A stretch of 64,000 nucleotides of DNA. Source: Isoetes taiwanensis. Its lineage: Eukaryota; Streptophyta; Lycopodiopsida; Isoetales; Isoetaceae. The DNA is taken from contig JAJEKV010000003.1 in NCBI GenBank assembly GCA_021234155.1, positions 18,834,386-18,898,385 on the forward strand, given 5' to 3'. The stretch's first letter is position 1, and the number at the start of each line of letters is the position of its first letter. Both the position numbers and the translations under genes were made by a program. The notes under the pieces are model-generated. The model was not told the origin of the DNA, did not search any database, and saw only the letters and a program-made list of their open reading frames with translations. Shown here in pieces: positions 48,000-58,439 of the stretch.

Positions 48000-48555
48000 C
48001 GATGTCATATTCAATCTTCTGCATGTGCTAACGACACACTACAGAAGCGAGATTAATCCCATACTTGTTCGTAGCCCGCACCAGTACCTATTATCACATT
48101 TGCTCAATGAAGAGGCATAGACACACTGCCTCAGAATTGAAACAAGCAGATGGGGTCGTGATGGGCGTGAAAACAAGAGATGTTAATGTTGCTAGAAGAT
48201 GAATGCCACACTCTTTAGATTTTTTCGTTGTTGCGACTAGTCATGCATGATATATTAATCTGATTACACCTAATCAACCACTACCTTTGCTCTTGCAGAC
48301 GCCTACAATAATGACATACTCATCCTTTATGTTGGAGGTTAATGACAAGCGAGATGAATTAAATCCTGCACCATCGCATTGATTTGTATAGATGTACAAT
48401 TTCTCAACAAATCCATTACTGTTAATGTTTTTCCCTCAAAAACCCTTCGGAACAGGGGTTTTTTAATCCTAGGCAATAATGGGCTTATTGCGCTCGCTTT
48501 CCTATATTGGGTCCCATAGACCTTATGTCTCAGTACGATAAATTTCAATTCAGTT
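48000..48555 (+). mobile_element. LINE-A 3' end, decayed
   Basis: Surviving words are GACACACTACAGAAGCGAGA and TTAATCCCATACT (compare the THYQCHINPML block), GAAGAGGCATAGAC (compare MKKCRS), GAATGCCACACTC (compare DECHTF), then the 3' UTR AGGGGTTTTTTAATCCTAGG, TTGGGTCCCATAGACC and CTCAGTACGATAAA. The TTCTA tail is degraded to TTCAATTCAGTTC. The copy is 5'-truncated. Confidence 0.7.
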
Positions 48556-49643
48556 CACAATTGAATAAGGGAGAGGTCCTCATGCACTGAGCACTGAGAA
48601 ACTACTCCCCTTGAGGTAGTTATCATGCTTTACTACGGGAGTTGGCTGAGAGCATCGTGAAGCCAAAGTAAAAGATGGTGAGGATGATCAATCAATCCTT
48701 ACTGCTTCCACTCTAGTAGCAAATGCAACCCCATCTACCTTCACATGCATGACATCATCAAAGGGTTGTAGTGCCTCATCCATATCCAAGTGGTTGTCTG
48801 CCTTTATCTTCACAACCCGTATTATTCTCAAGCTCAGGGTTCAATCATCAGGTGATGAGAAATACTGGTCCTGAGGATGATGCCAAAGTTGCTGATCCTG
48901 TTCTGAAGATGTCTCTATGCCCACCTCACTACTGCTTTTCGTGTGTGTGTATATATGACTCTAATGTCTGTACTACTTTGTTTGTCATCTCAAGCAAGAA
49001 GTGCTTTTGGGTTGTTTGTGTGGAAATGTCTACTACCATCTCCACCGTACTCTGTGAATCATTAATTGGCTTAGGCATAGGAGGTTCCTCGTGTGGAATG
49101 TGGGTCCCTGCAATCTTCGAGCTAAGTCTAGAATTGCTACCAATAGTAGCGCATAATATTGTTCTCAATTGAACCCAGCGTTCGATACTCAAGCCTACTG
49201 TTGCGCATCATCTAGTATATCAAGTAACTTTACCTGGTCAGAGAGTGACATCATTGGCAGCACAACCTTTCTTATGACAATCAATGTGTCGCCATGATCT
49301 CAGAGAAATTGAAGTTCCAATTCCCGTTTTTTGACCTTAAACTCTGCAAGAGTGTAGATGCCTTCATTGTTGAGGATGGCATTGCCTCCAATTCTTGGTC
49401 TTCCCTTCCTGTACCATTACATTACCATGTGCCAATCGTTCATTACATTATCTACCATTTGTGGGATTGCACGTTGACCTTGAGACTCCCTAGCACGTCT
49501 TGCTTTCATTTCCTTTTCGGTATATTGCTACTTTTGGGCTTGTATCTCCATCCCTAGTGCCATGTAAAGATCTGATTCAAACGAGAACGCAATACCACCC
49601 CAATATTGCTTCTAGCTAGCACGATCTGAATCGGATCCAAATA
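48556..49643. other. Intergenic, no recognised gene
   Basis: Open frames at 48771-49172 (+) and 48929-49192 (-) overlap each other and carry no motif that I know. The composition is unremarkable. Confidence 0.45.
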
Positions 49644-49680
49644 CACTACAACAAGCCCGCTTTTATCGGGTGGCACGTTA
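49644..49680 (+). mobile_element. CACTA-type transposon terminus
   Basis: CACTACAACAAG (49644-49655) matches the conserved outer end of plant CACTA (En/Spm) elements. It is followed by a subterminal CCCGCTTTTATCGGG hairpin. The mirror end (CTTGTTGTAGTG) was not found downstream by eye, so the element is incomplete or its other end has decayed. Confidence 0.45.
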
Positions 49681-49809
49681 TGTGGAATGGGAAGAGGGAG
49701 GTGAATCACCTCCCTCTTCCCATTTCCACAACTTTAAGGCGACTGGCTGCTGGCAGTAGCCAGCTCCCCCCGCTAGCACAGGAATCACCTCCCTCTTCCC
49801 ATTTCCACA
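49681..49809. repeat. 24-bp palindrome plus a third direct copy
   Basis: TGTGGAATGGGAAGAGGGAG plus GTGA is followed, one base later, by its complement TCACCTCCCTCTTCCCATTT plus CCACA (49681-49730). The same complement arm recurs at 49785-49809. Between them lies a small hairpin (CTGGCTGCTGGCAGTAGCCAG). Confidence 0.9.
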
Positions 49810-50074
49810 GCGTCAAGGAAAGGCAGCAGGTGATCCGGCAGTGCTGCTTCAAATTTCGAGCACGATTCAAGCATCCCAAGTGTTTTCTCGACGGATTTTG
49901 AGCACGATTCAAGCTCCGGGATTCAGCTATGGCAATGCTTCACCTATACAGGTAACTGGCCCAACCGGTCGTTCTAGAATGCTGCATCCATTTTTCATTC
50001 TTGGATAGAATGATCACTACGTGGCAATCCATCATTGGACTACAAACAAGAACGCACACCAACTTTCCTTGACG

Positions 50075-50182
50075 TATACAGGAATGTCATTTTTGTTGAC
50101 ATTCCGGCGTGGAAATGCTGCCGACGCGCGTTAGCGCGGAGGCGGCGTTGACACGCCGGAATGTCAACAAAATGACATTCGT
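50075..50182. repeat. Near-perfect 99-bp hairpin, adjacent to a TIR element
   Basis: GAATGTCATTTTTGTTGACA plus TTCCGGCGTG (50082-50111) pairs with CACGCCGGAATGTCAACAAA plus ATGACATTC (50152-50180), with one T indel. The 40-nt loop is GC-rich (CGCGCGTTAGCGCG). The arms extend weakly outward. Confidence 0.9.
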
Positions 50183-51071
50183 GTAACGTGAAGTTCACCC
50201 TAGCCTTCATTCTGTCAATTTTTCCCCCCTTTCTTCTTCCTGCGCCATCGTTTCTTTAGCCGATCATCCTGTTTGCGGTGGCGCCATCGCTGAGTTTCCT
50301 TCCGGTGGCGCCATCTAGGTCTGAGGGTTCATTAGACGAATTTTTGGAAGATTTTGACGAAGTTGTGAAGTTTCTTATTTTCTCTGTGTTTTTCCTTCCG
50401 GTGGCGCCATCTAGCTCTGAGTTTTGGTTAGGGTTTATTTTGGCAACTCTGGCTATGGCGATGGCGCCCTGCTCCGATTTTGGCTCCGGTGATGGCACCC
50501 TGTTCCTGCTCCGGCCATGGCGATTTGTGCAGCAGCTTAGTTTCTGTTTTTAGTTTCTTAGTTTCTTAGTTTCTTAGTTCTGTTCTGTTCTTAGTTTCTT
50601 TGCTCTGTTCTTTGCTCCGGCTACGGCGATGGCGCCCTGCTTCAGCTGTGACGCCCCAACTCCGGTTTGCAGCCCTGCTCCGGCCATGGCACCGTAACTC
50701 ACTTGTGACGGCTTCTTCTGGTTGTAAATTTCTGTTATGTTTGTGTTTTCTTGTGCATCTCATCTCAGATATTGTGTTTTCTTGTGCCTTTGAGACTACA
50801 GATTGCAGGCAAAACAAGAAACGGTTGTGGGAAAAATCTTTGTTTATCATCTTGCTGTCTGTCATGTTAATCGCCTGTAGATGTGCCCTATCAGCGAAAG
50901 CCCAGCAAATCGGTTTTTGATCCGTTTTTTCCACATCCATGCTAACTAAGTAAAAACAAGAAATACAAGTAAAAACAGAATTGCAACTAAGTAATTACAT
51001 TTCTGAAAAAGAAGAACATAGCAGAATAAGGGGTAAAAAGGACAGAATGAAGGCTAGGTGAACTTTACGTA
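50183..51071. mobile_element. TIR element of ~890 bp (non-autonomous)
   Basis: The left end GTAACGTGAAGTTCACCCTA, GCCTTCATTCTGTC (50183-50216) is the reverse complement of the right end GACAGAATGAAGGC, TAGGTGAACTTTACGTAA (about 51040-51071). A weaker match (ACCCC) continues inward. The inside is GC-richer and holds a duplicated TTCCGGTGGCGCCATCTAG word (50300 and 50398) and open frames on both strands (50278-50553 +, 50566-50940 -) without known motifs. It may have captured host DNA. Confidence 0.65.
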
Positions 51072-51348
51072 ATGCAAAACACAGAGGCCAAATTTGAAAC
51101 GGAACAATCACATTGTGGTTCGCGCCTCCCAATATTTGCCCTAAAAATTCAATTTAAGGCCGTTTGCGAGGAGAAGATTGGATGGGAAGCTAACTAGACC
51201 AGGTGAGGGAACACAAATATGTCCTTATCGTCGTGAGCCATTTCTTGGCTTTGTACTATATCTTCCATATGTGAGGTTATTTTTGTTTTGTTCGTGAGAT
51301 GAAGACGACTACCTAGGCGGAGACGGAGGTTTGATCTTTTTTAAGAGA

Positions 51349-53235
51349 ATGCCTGATGTGCCCATTAAAATTTTACGCAGATTGATTTGCTCTGAAACAA
51401 GAGCATTGCTTCAAAAAGCACCAAGAGTGCAAGCCACTATCAACCTGAGAAGAGACTATAACTTGGTAGAACTTGTCAACCTGGTTGAGAAGGAAGGAAT
51501 TACGATTCAAAAGACCGAGTATGCTACCTTAATCAAACAATGTGGCAAAGAGAAGGCCCTCAAGCAAGGTAAGATTATTCACGAACATATTTCCAGATAT
51601 GGGTATAACCATGACAGGTTTTTGTCAAATATGCTCACTGAAATGTATGGAAAATGTGGGAGTCCCAGGGATGCATTGAAAGTTTTTGAGAAAATCGAGC
51701 AGAAAAATATCTTTTCATGGACAATGATGATGTTAGCATATATTGAGAATGGACATGGCAGAGAAGCTCTTGACCTTTTTCACCAAATGGAGTCAAAAGG
51801 CATGGCAGCAGACAAAGTTTCCCTTATTGCAGCTGTTGGTGCATGTGCGTGCCTGAAATCTTTATTGGACGGTAAGGAGATCCATAGCAGGATAGTTGAT
51901 GCTGGCCATCACAGAGATGTGATTGTAGGAACTGCCCTTCTTAATATGTATGTTAAATGCCGAAGCCTGAAGGATGCTCGGTTGGTATTCAATAAAATGC
52001 TTGAACGGAATGTGTTTTCATGGACTATATTAATTACAGCTTATGCTGAACATGGTTTTCATAGAGAAGCTCTGTACCTTTTCAGGCAAATGCAGCTACA
52101 GCGGGTGAAGGCTGATGAGGTTACTCTCAGCATTATTGTTGGAGTATGTTCTGGTTCAGAAGATCTAGCAGAAGGTAAAATGATTCATGCATGTGGATTT
52201 TTTAATGGACCTGAATTAGGGATAGTTGTAGCCAATGCACTTATTAGTATGTATGGCAGATGTGAAAGTATTCAGTATGCTGAAAAGATGTTTGCTGAAA
52301 TGGAAGAGCGCGATATTATTTCTTGGAATGCAATGATAGCGGCCTATTCTCAAAATGGCCAGTTAGATGAAGCCTTACAATTATTTGACAGGATGCAGAT
52401 CCAGCTAATGAGACCCAATTATGTCACGTTCATCACTCTTCTTGATGCCTGTGCAAGTTTGGCAGCCATAGAAGAGGGTATAGCAGTTCATGAACACGTT
52501 GAAAAATATGGGCTTGTGGCAGATCCCATTGTCCGGAATTCCCTGGTGAACTTTTACGGAAAATGTGGATGCCTCCACATAGCGAGGAAGCTATTTGATA
52601 GCATGAATGACCGAAATGTCATTTCATGGACTGCTATGATTGCAGCATATGCACAGTATGGATGTGGTAGTGATGCCCTTGAACTTCTGCAACCAATGCT
52701 TCTAGAGGGTGTGAGGCCTAATAAAATTACATTTGTCAGTCTTCTATATGCATGCAGCCATGCTGGTCTATTGGATCATGGCCATCATTCGTTTGTTTCA
52801 TTAGGTATAGACCATTGCTTTTCACTATCTGCAGAGCATTATGGTTGCATAATTGATCTCTTGGGGCGAGCGGGATGGCTAGATGAATCTGTTGATTTTG
52901 TCACTAATATGGCATTGCAACCAAATGCAATCATCTGGACAGACTTACTTGCATCTTGTAAAATTCACCAGGATGTGGATCGAGGGCCAATTGTTGCTGA
53001 GCATGTCTATTATTTGGACCCAGGGAATGCAGCACCATACATATTGCTATCTGGCATATATGCCACAGCTGGAAGGTGGGATGATGTGAGAAAAGTGAGA
53101 AAAGCAATGCTGATTGGAAAAATGAGGAGACATCCATGTTGGGCTGGGATTAGATTCATGGGTGAATCTTATGGATCTAATTCAGCTTACGTGGCAGAGG
53201 AAGAGATTTCATATCTAACTGGTGACAATGTTTGA
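51349..53235 (+). CDS. Pentatricopeptide repeat protein, PLS class, E-type, 628 aa
   Basis: PPR proteins of this class bind organellar RNA sequence-specifically and usually direct C-to-U editing or processing in plastids or mitochondria. The gene is a single uninterrupted exon. An in-frame TGA lies upstream (51295), and the first ATG after it is at 51349. The N-terminus is rich in Arg and low in acid (IKILRRLICSETRALLQK), consistent with an organelle transit peptide. From about residue 55 to 480 it is a chain of P, L and S repeats with typical words (SNMLTEMYGKCGSPRDALKV, NIFSWTMMMLAYIENGHGREA, LINMYVKC-like, VISWTAMIAAYAQYG). Residues of about 520-590 form the E region (PGNAAPYILLSGIYATAGRW, DDVRKVRKAM). 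The usual PG-SWIE word is RHPCWAGIRF. The C-terminal DYW deaminase domain is absent; the protein ends 22 residues after GIRF. It therefore may need a DYW partner in trans. No stops or frameshifts were found. Confidence 0.9.
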   Translation: MPDVPIKILRRLICSETRALLQKAPRVQATINLRRDYNLVELVNLVEKEGITIQKTEYATLIKQCGKEKALKQGKIIHEHISRYGYNHDRFLSNMLTEMYGKCGSPRDALKVFEKIEQKNIFSWTMMMLAYIENGHGREALDLFHQMESKGMAADKVSLIAAVGACACLKSLLDGKEIHSRIVDAGHHRDVIVGTALLNMYVKCRSLKDARLVFNKMLERNVFSWTILITAYAEHGFHREALYLFRQMQLQRVKADEVTLSIIVGVCSGSEDLAEGKMIHACGFFNGPELGIVVANALISMYGRCESIQYAEKMFAEMEERDIISWNAMIAAYSQNGQLDEALQLFDRMQIQLMRPNYVTFITLLDACASLAAIEEGIAVHEHVEKYGLVADPIVRNSLVNFYGKCGCLHIARKLFDSMNDRNVISWTAMIAAYAQYGCGSDALELLQPMLLEGVRPNKITFVSLLYACSHAGLLDHGHHSFVSLGIDHCFSLSAEHYGCIIDLLGRAGWLDESVDFVTNMALQPNAIIWTDLLASCKIHQDVDRGPIVAEHVYYLDPGNAAPYILLSGIYATAGRWDDVRKVRKAMLIGKMRRHPCWAGIRFMGESYGSNSAYVAEEEISYLTGDNV

Positions 53236-54219
53236 ACAGCGCTCAATATGATTTGGGACATTAAAAGTAACCGAAGCAGCATCTTTTATTGCTTCACATA
53301 TTCAAGATACAATGTAAGCTACCTATGTCATTAAGGTCTTAAAGACTCTCTACTAGTTTTCTGGAACCTCAGGATGATTCAAGTAGTCTTCTCTTTCTAT
53401 GAAGGCTATCCTGTGATATGACTGAGATTTGATATGGATTACAGGTCAACCAAAACTTGAAGATGCATTGTCTGCAGTAAATGGCAGGCTTTATGACAAA
53501 TTCGCGCTTCAAATAAACACCACCAACTACTTAGGCAAGTATATTAGTCTTGTTCTTTTTACTTTGTCATTCCTCATTTTACTATGTCATTCAGCATGCC
53601 ACTCAAACAGTTACTCTATGTATGATTATTGGTAGGTTATGCCTTCAGCCTTAACATGGTGAAAACTAGTGGGTGATGAAGATCAAGCATAAGGATGGAA
53701 AGGGAATTAAGTTTCCCAAGCGTCCAAAAAAGCATGTATTTATATACAAAGAATTGAGGAAGCAAGAAACAAGATTGGCATCATCTGTCCTACTAGATGT
53801 AAATTTTACTGGACCATCAAGTTCTTTGCTTGGAAGGGTCTTCCTCTTCCTCTTCTATATTAGATTAAAGGAAAGGAATTACACCCAAGTCCGTTTTGAA
53901 AATAGCCATATGATTGAATGCAATCGTATTACAGGCAGCCCAAGTCCTTACGGGCTATTTACTATTTATCGTAAGGTATCGTAATTGTCTCCATAAATGA
54001 ACATACTCTAGACGCTAAACCTTGGCTAGGATTGGAATAGGTTTGATGTTAAGTGACTTAATTTCGATGTAAGATGGTTCCTAAATTTCTCCTCTGAATA
54101 CTTTCTTGCTTGCATTCTTTAGGGTATGGTTGCATGCCACTGCGGACGTACCGTACCTTGTGGTACCAAAAGCCGCCTCGATGCCATTCTACACTCCCCT
54201 TGAACGACCACGAGCTGCC
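53236..54219. other. 3' flank of the PPR gene; exon-like fragments
   Basis: A candidate AATAAA lies at 53512-53517. An exon-like block near 53446-53535 (GQPKLEDALSAVNGRLYDKF) follows a TTACAG acceptor, and an open frame at 53673-53984 begins with lysine-rich text (KFPKRPKKHVFIYKELRK). Neither is recognised. No DYW remnant was found here. Confidence 0.4.
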
Positions 54220-54281
54220 GCGACTTCGTGAGCCTAGAAGCCATGGCTCTCGCGACTTCGTGAGCCTAGAAGCCATGGCTC
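54220..54281. repeat. Tandem repeat, two units of 31 bp
   Basis: CGCGACTTCGTGAGCCTAGA plus AGCCATGGCT occurs at 54220-54249 and again at 54251-54280 without a mismatch. Confidence 0.9.
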
Positions 54282-54669
54282 ACGTGCTGTATACCCACCC
54301 ATCGCGCACCTAGGAACCTCCAAACATGCCCATTCCGAGGCATGATTCAATGCCGGGGGCTGGAATTCGCACGCAAATTCCAGCTTCAATGCATGCAAAG
54401 GAGATGGGCAATCAGTGTGATTGTGGAGGATCAAGAAATTCGTGCACAAACCCAGAGTTCCAGCTTGGGACTCAATTGAACCCCTGCTTTTGCCGAAGGC
54501 TAGACCAATGATGTCCACTAGAGCCCGACCAGGGATCGATGCTACAACGCCAGGCAACAGCAGACCGACAAGACCGACAGTAACGGCTAGCAAACGAGTT
54601 TGTGCGCCCAAATCAAAGAAGAAGAATCCTCAGGCCAGCGGATCGGAAGCTACAATGACGAGGAAGCCA

Positions 54670-55983
54670 GCAAAAAGAGGAGGAAGAGATGCTAAACGCT
54701 CTAGATGAGGTGAGTGAACGTGGTATTTCAATTAGGAATGCTTCTAGACGATCTTGTATCCCAGAATCATCCATCAGGGACTGGTTGTATTGGTTGTATA
54801 AACGAATTTCCCACAAGATGGAGAGACATCCACAGATCCTAACACCGTCCCAAGAAAAGGAACTTGTGGATTGGGCCATAGGGAGGGCAGAATAGGGGAT
54901 GGGCATGACCCTGGCTTCGGTGAAGGAACGTGCTACAGACCTGGCCAAGGAGAATAATCCAACATTCGAAGGTGTTCCAAATGGAAAATGGTGGAAACTC
55001 TTCAAGCTCCTGAAATCTCTGTCAGGAGTGCAAAAACTCTAGATGTGTCACGTGCCCGGACTATGAATCAAGAAAACTTGGATATGTTCTACTCAGGCTT
55101 GAAAGAAATATATGATGAGTATAACTTCCCCCCTTCGAGGATCTGGATTGCAGATGAGAGGGGGATCCAAGCTGGAAAAGTAAAGGGCCTGAAGATAATT
55201 GCAAGGAAGGGTGAGAATAGGGTTAGTGAGCTGGTCATGAATACGAGGGAATGGGTTACAATCTTAGTGTGTGTCAATGCAGAAGGGTTTAAAATACCTA
55301 GTATGTATATTTTTAAGGGAACTAGGATGAGGCAGGACAACATAGCCAAGTGTGAGGAGGGAGCAATTCAAGCTGTCCAGCAATCAGCTTGGATGACAAC
55401 TGAACTCTTTAAGTCTTGGTTGTCCCATTTCCAATTTAGAGTGCCTGGAGGAGTATCACCTGAACGACCACATCTGATCTTGCTTGATGGGCATGGAAGC
55501 CATGTGGAACTGGATGTCATTTTGGTAGCCAAAGATATGGGAATACATTTTGCACTATTACCTGCACATACGTCACAGAGGCTGCAGCCACTAGATGTCT
55601 CTTGCTTTACGCCATTCAAGACAACTTTCAAAAAATTGAGGGCAGAATACATGGTAAAAAAAAGCAGGTCTGAACCTAAGAGGGAAAACATAGTTGAATT
55701 GATATCTATGTCCATGGTTGCAGGTCTAATAGTTTTGAATATAAAGGCTGGTTTCATGGCTACAGGGATATGGCCATTAGATCCACCAGAAGCTTTGCAT
55801 GAGGAGAGCATCAGAAGGCTGAGGGCATTTATGTATCCAGTAGGCCAATCCAGGGTGAAAGCCATCTTTGGTTGCCAAGGACCATTGAATGAGGCTGCAA
55901 AGGCTAGGAGGTTGGCTGCTAGGAACAGGGTGAGACAAAGGCAAGGCAAGGCAAGGCAAGTCATTGGAGAGGATGACAATTGA
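54670..55983 (+). pseudogene. Pogo/Tigger-like DDE transposase, inactivated
   Basis: Tc1/mariner-superfamily pogo transposases cut and paste their element at TA sites. The N-terminal part (from about 54670) has an acidic start and a psq-type helix-turn-helix (SIRNASRRSCIPESSIRDWL). A stop (TAG, 54893-54895) follows IGRAE. The next block reads KERATDLAKENNPTFEGVPNG. A frameshift near 54990-55010 (at the GKWWKLFK word) leads into a 331-codon intact frame. That frame holds the DDE_1 domain: first Asp in IWIADERGI (residue 56 of this frame, where DETG is usual), second in LLDGHGSH (residue 167) and third in RLQPLDVSCF (residue 203), about DD35D. KAGFMATGIWPLDP follows. Terminal inverted repeats were not found by eye. 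The long intact catalytic frame suggests fairly recent activity. Confidence 0.8.
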
Positions 55984-56919
55984 GAGACATGTGTGCTGAG
56001 CAGTCAGAATGAAGAGGTGGGGATTATGCAAGTACCTAGAGAGCAGGCAAGTCATGATAGCATGGTAGCCCCTCAAACACAAACACTGGACATAGGTTGC
56101 AGTCTTGAAGACACACACTTATGTGAGGGGGGTGGGGTGCATCCTCAGTCAATTAGCATAGAGGGCGGCATCCCCTTGGTCAGACCTACATCTACATCCG
56201 TTCACCTTTGAAGAGATGGGACCTTGCCAGCAATCAAAAGCCATTCAATCCTTTAGCTAACTCTTTGAGGATGGATACACAAGCCTGGATAAACTATGCA
56301 ACAACAAACACAGGGCCAGGAAATGATGAAGTCAGGCAATTGACAAGGTCAGACATATTCGAGAGATGGCTGGGATTGGAGTGGATGCCGAAGCTCTTGC
56401 TACAGCAAGGGGCATGGACGAGGGCTTCTTTAGAACGTGGAGGTATGCATAGGTATGCAGCCGCAACTTTGCTATAATGTTGTGCCCACTTTTCTTAACA
56501 TACTTTTGGTATTGCAGGTAAATGAGGCAACACCAACACTATCTTTAAACACAAACACGTCAGAAATGGTATGTAGTTATCTTTGGCATGTGGAGTTGGT
56601 ATTTGTGTACACTAATTGGATAAATCCATGGATGCAGGATGCATATGATTCGGACGAGACCATAGAAGAGTAGTAATCTGTGCTAGCAATCATTGTGCAA
56701 AAGGAGGACTTAAGTTGTCTTTTTAATGTTTAGAAAGCATATGGACATAACAATCATTTTCTGTTGAATACAAATGCAATGTTAAATACACAAACAAGCT
56801 GTCTTAGGGATGTCGCGAAGCTTGCTTTGGACCCATCCTGCAGCGCCCCCTTGACGGCAGACGTCCCTGACTTGAGCCAGCTCTTGTCACTCCTGTTACA
56901 TCGGAGTAAGATCTTGGTC
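55984..56919. other. Downstream part of the pogo-like element and intergenic DNA
   Basis: An open frame at 56208-56477 (WLGLEWMPKLLLQQGAWTRA) and one at 56437-56673 ending DAYDSDETIEE may belong to the transposon or to a captured gene. Neither is recognised. The element's end was not located. Confidence 0.35.
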
Positions 56920-58110
56920 AACATACAGGGTAGGCCTCACACACTCGCGTGTTTGCAACCGTGAAGGTGACAACACGTGGGCGATCTGTGCGTTGAGCCC
57001 CAAGATGGCTTGTTCGGACAATGTGGACTGTGGTCTGAAATGGCATGCGAGATAGGATCTGATCCTGGATACACTTGGTGAGATCCTCTCCTGCTTCCTC
57101 TGAAAGTCCACGCACTACCGCATTATGACGTCGCCGGCCCTGCTCTTGCTGCTCACTGAGTCGTGGGTCAACATTGGCTATCCCAACAGGTGATGACTGT
57201 TGTCTGAAGTGTGTGGGCTGCTCACAGTAAGGGGATGTGGTGTTCGAGATGGAGCAGGTGTTGTCTGTCTGCCTGGTTGGGCACTTGCGGGCTATTGGGC
57301 ATATGGGGTTATCTGGCTCCGTGCTGCGGCCTCTGCTGCCTGGAGTCGAGAAACTAGCTCCTGTTGAATTTTCTGCTGCCTGGCCAACTCATTCGTGCAT
57401 TGCCACAATTGTTCATGGACCTCGGCATGGAGGCCCCTGCCTTGCCGGGCAACGGTTGCTCGGAGCTCCTGTATCTCCTGATCTTTTGTCTTAGCCCTAC
57501 TCTGTAGGGTTCTTAGCTCTGCCTGGCTGGTTTTGAAGGTGGCTCGGACGTTCCGCATTATGGTGGCAGAGCCTTCAGCTTCTGACTTGAGGCGGGAGAT
57601 GGTTGCCACTGTATCCTGCTCAGCACACTGCCTGTCCTGTGCCATGGTCTCTGTGGTGGTGAGGAGGGAGCCCATCCGAGCTCGCAGGTCAGCAAGAACC
57701 TGCTTCTCCTATTGCCTATCAAAGTGTGCCAAGCGAAGCCCGTCTTCTAACTGCTGCATGCGGGTCTCCATCTCTGCAATCCGTTGCCTCTCCGTTGCCA
57801 ACTGTCTTTTGAACACGTGGGACGCCGAAGATTGGATCTCTTCTGCCAGTTCCTGCAATTCGGGTCTTGTTGCTCTCAATTCGTTGCTCCATTTGTTTCA
57901 AGGCCTTCGTCTGAGCCTATGCTTGGTGCATTGTCGGGCTTGAGCAGCATTCATCCGGCTGCCAGGTCGATCTCGTAAATTGGGCCTTTGCCCGGGCCTC
58001 CTTCCTCATGGAAGAGGTTTCCCCCTTGTCCTTGTTATCCGATCGGGGCTGTTTTCGGGGCGGTCCCTCCCCTTGGTTCTCCCAAGCGGGCTGGGGGATG
58101 TCTCCCTCCA
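56920..58110 (-). pseudogene. LINE-A ORF1, second copy (coiled coil and RRM-like domain)
   Basis: In minus-strand order, a leading segment (58110-57900) contains DNAPSIGSDEGLETNG. The coiled coil (57850-57290) includes ERQCAEQDTVATISRL-like text and LRTLQSRAKTKDQEIQELRA. A Pro/Gln-rich linker follows, and then the RNA-binding type domain (57115-56940) with RGLSEEAGEDLTKCIQDQIL and RPRVVTFTVAN. The DNA aligns word by word with 33700-33950 of the other copy (for example TGCTG..TGCGGGTCTCCA). Several frameshifts are present. The piece is cut near 56920, so ORF2 of this copy is missing. GC is high compared with the flanks. Confidence 0.65.
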
Positions 58111-58439
58111 AATGGGAGTCTGGGCAAGGGGCTACATAAGTGGCGATGGGGTTGTACCGTATGAAAGGGGACTAAAGAGCTAAGGGGCTATAAAGAATTA
58201 AGAAATGACTATAAAATATAAACGATGCCCGCCCTCAGTGGTTGGCATGGGGGGTTCAACTATGTGGGGCGGAGGTTTGATTCTGGCTACTGTCAGAATT
58301 CTTTTGGGGCGGGCTTGGCTCGAAGAAGCTCTTGGAATAGGCTGGAATGGGCTTGAATATAAGAAAGAAGCTAAAGGCGACTCACCCCACATATTTTGAG
58401 TGTGCTAGAAGTTGGCACAACTTATTGGCACGCCTGAGT
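58111..58439. other. 5' flank of LINE-A ORF1 copy
   Basis: GC-moderate DNA with complementary open frames on both strands (58198-58399) and no motif. It may be the 5' UTR of the element. Confidence 0.35.

Noticed and set aside
48771-49192. 133-residue plus-strand protein
   Set aside because: It overlaps an open minus frame, has no motif, and its codon use is not gene-like.
51331-51348. Upstream extension of the PPR protein from position 51331
   Set aside because: That codon is TTG; the first ATG after the in-frame stop is at 51349.
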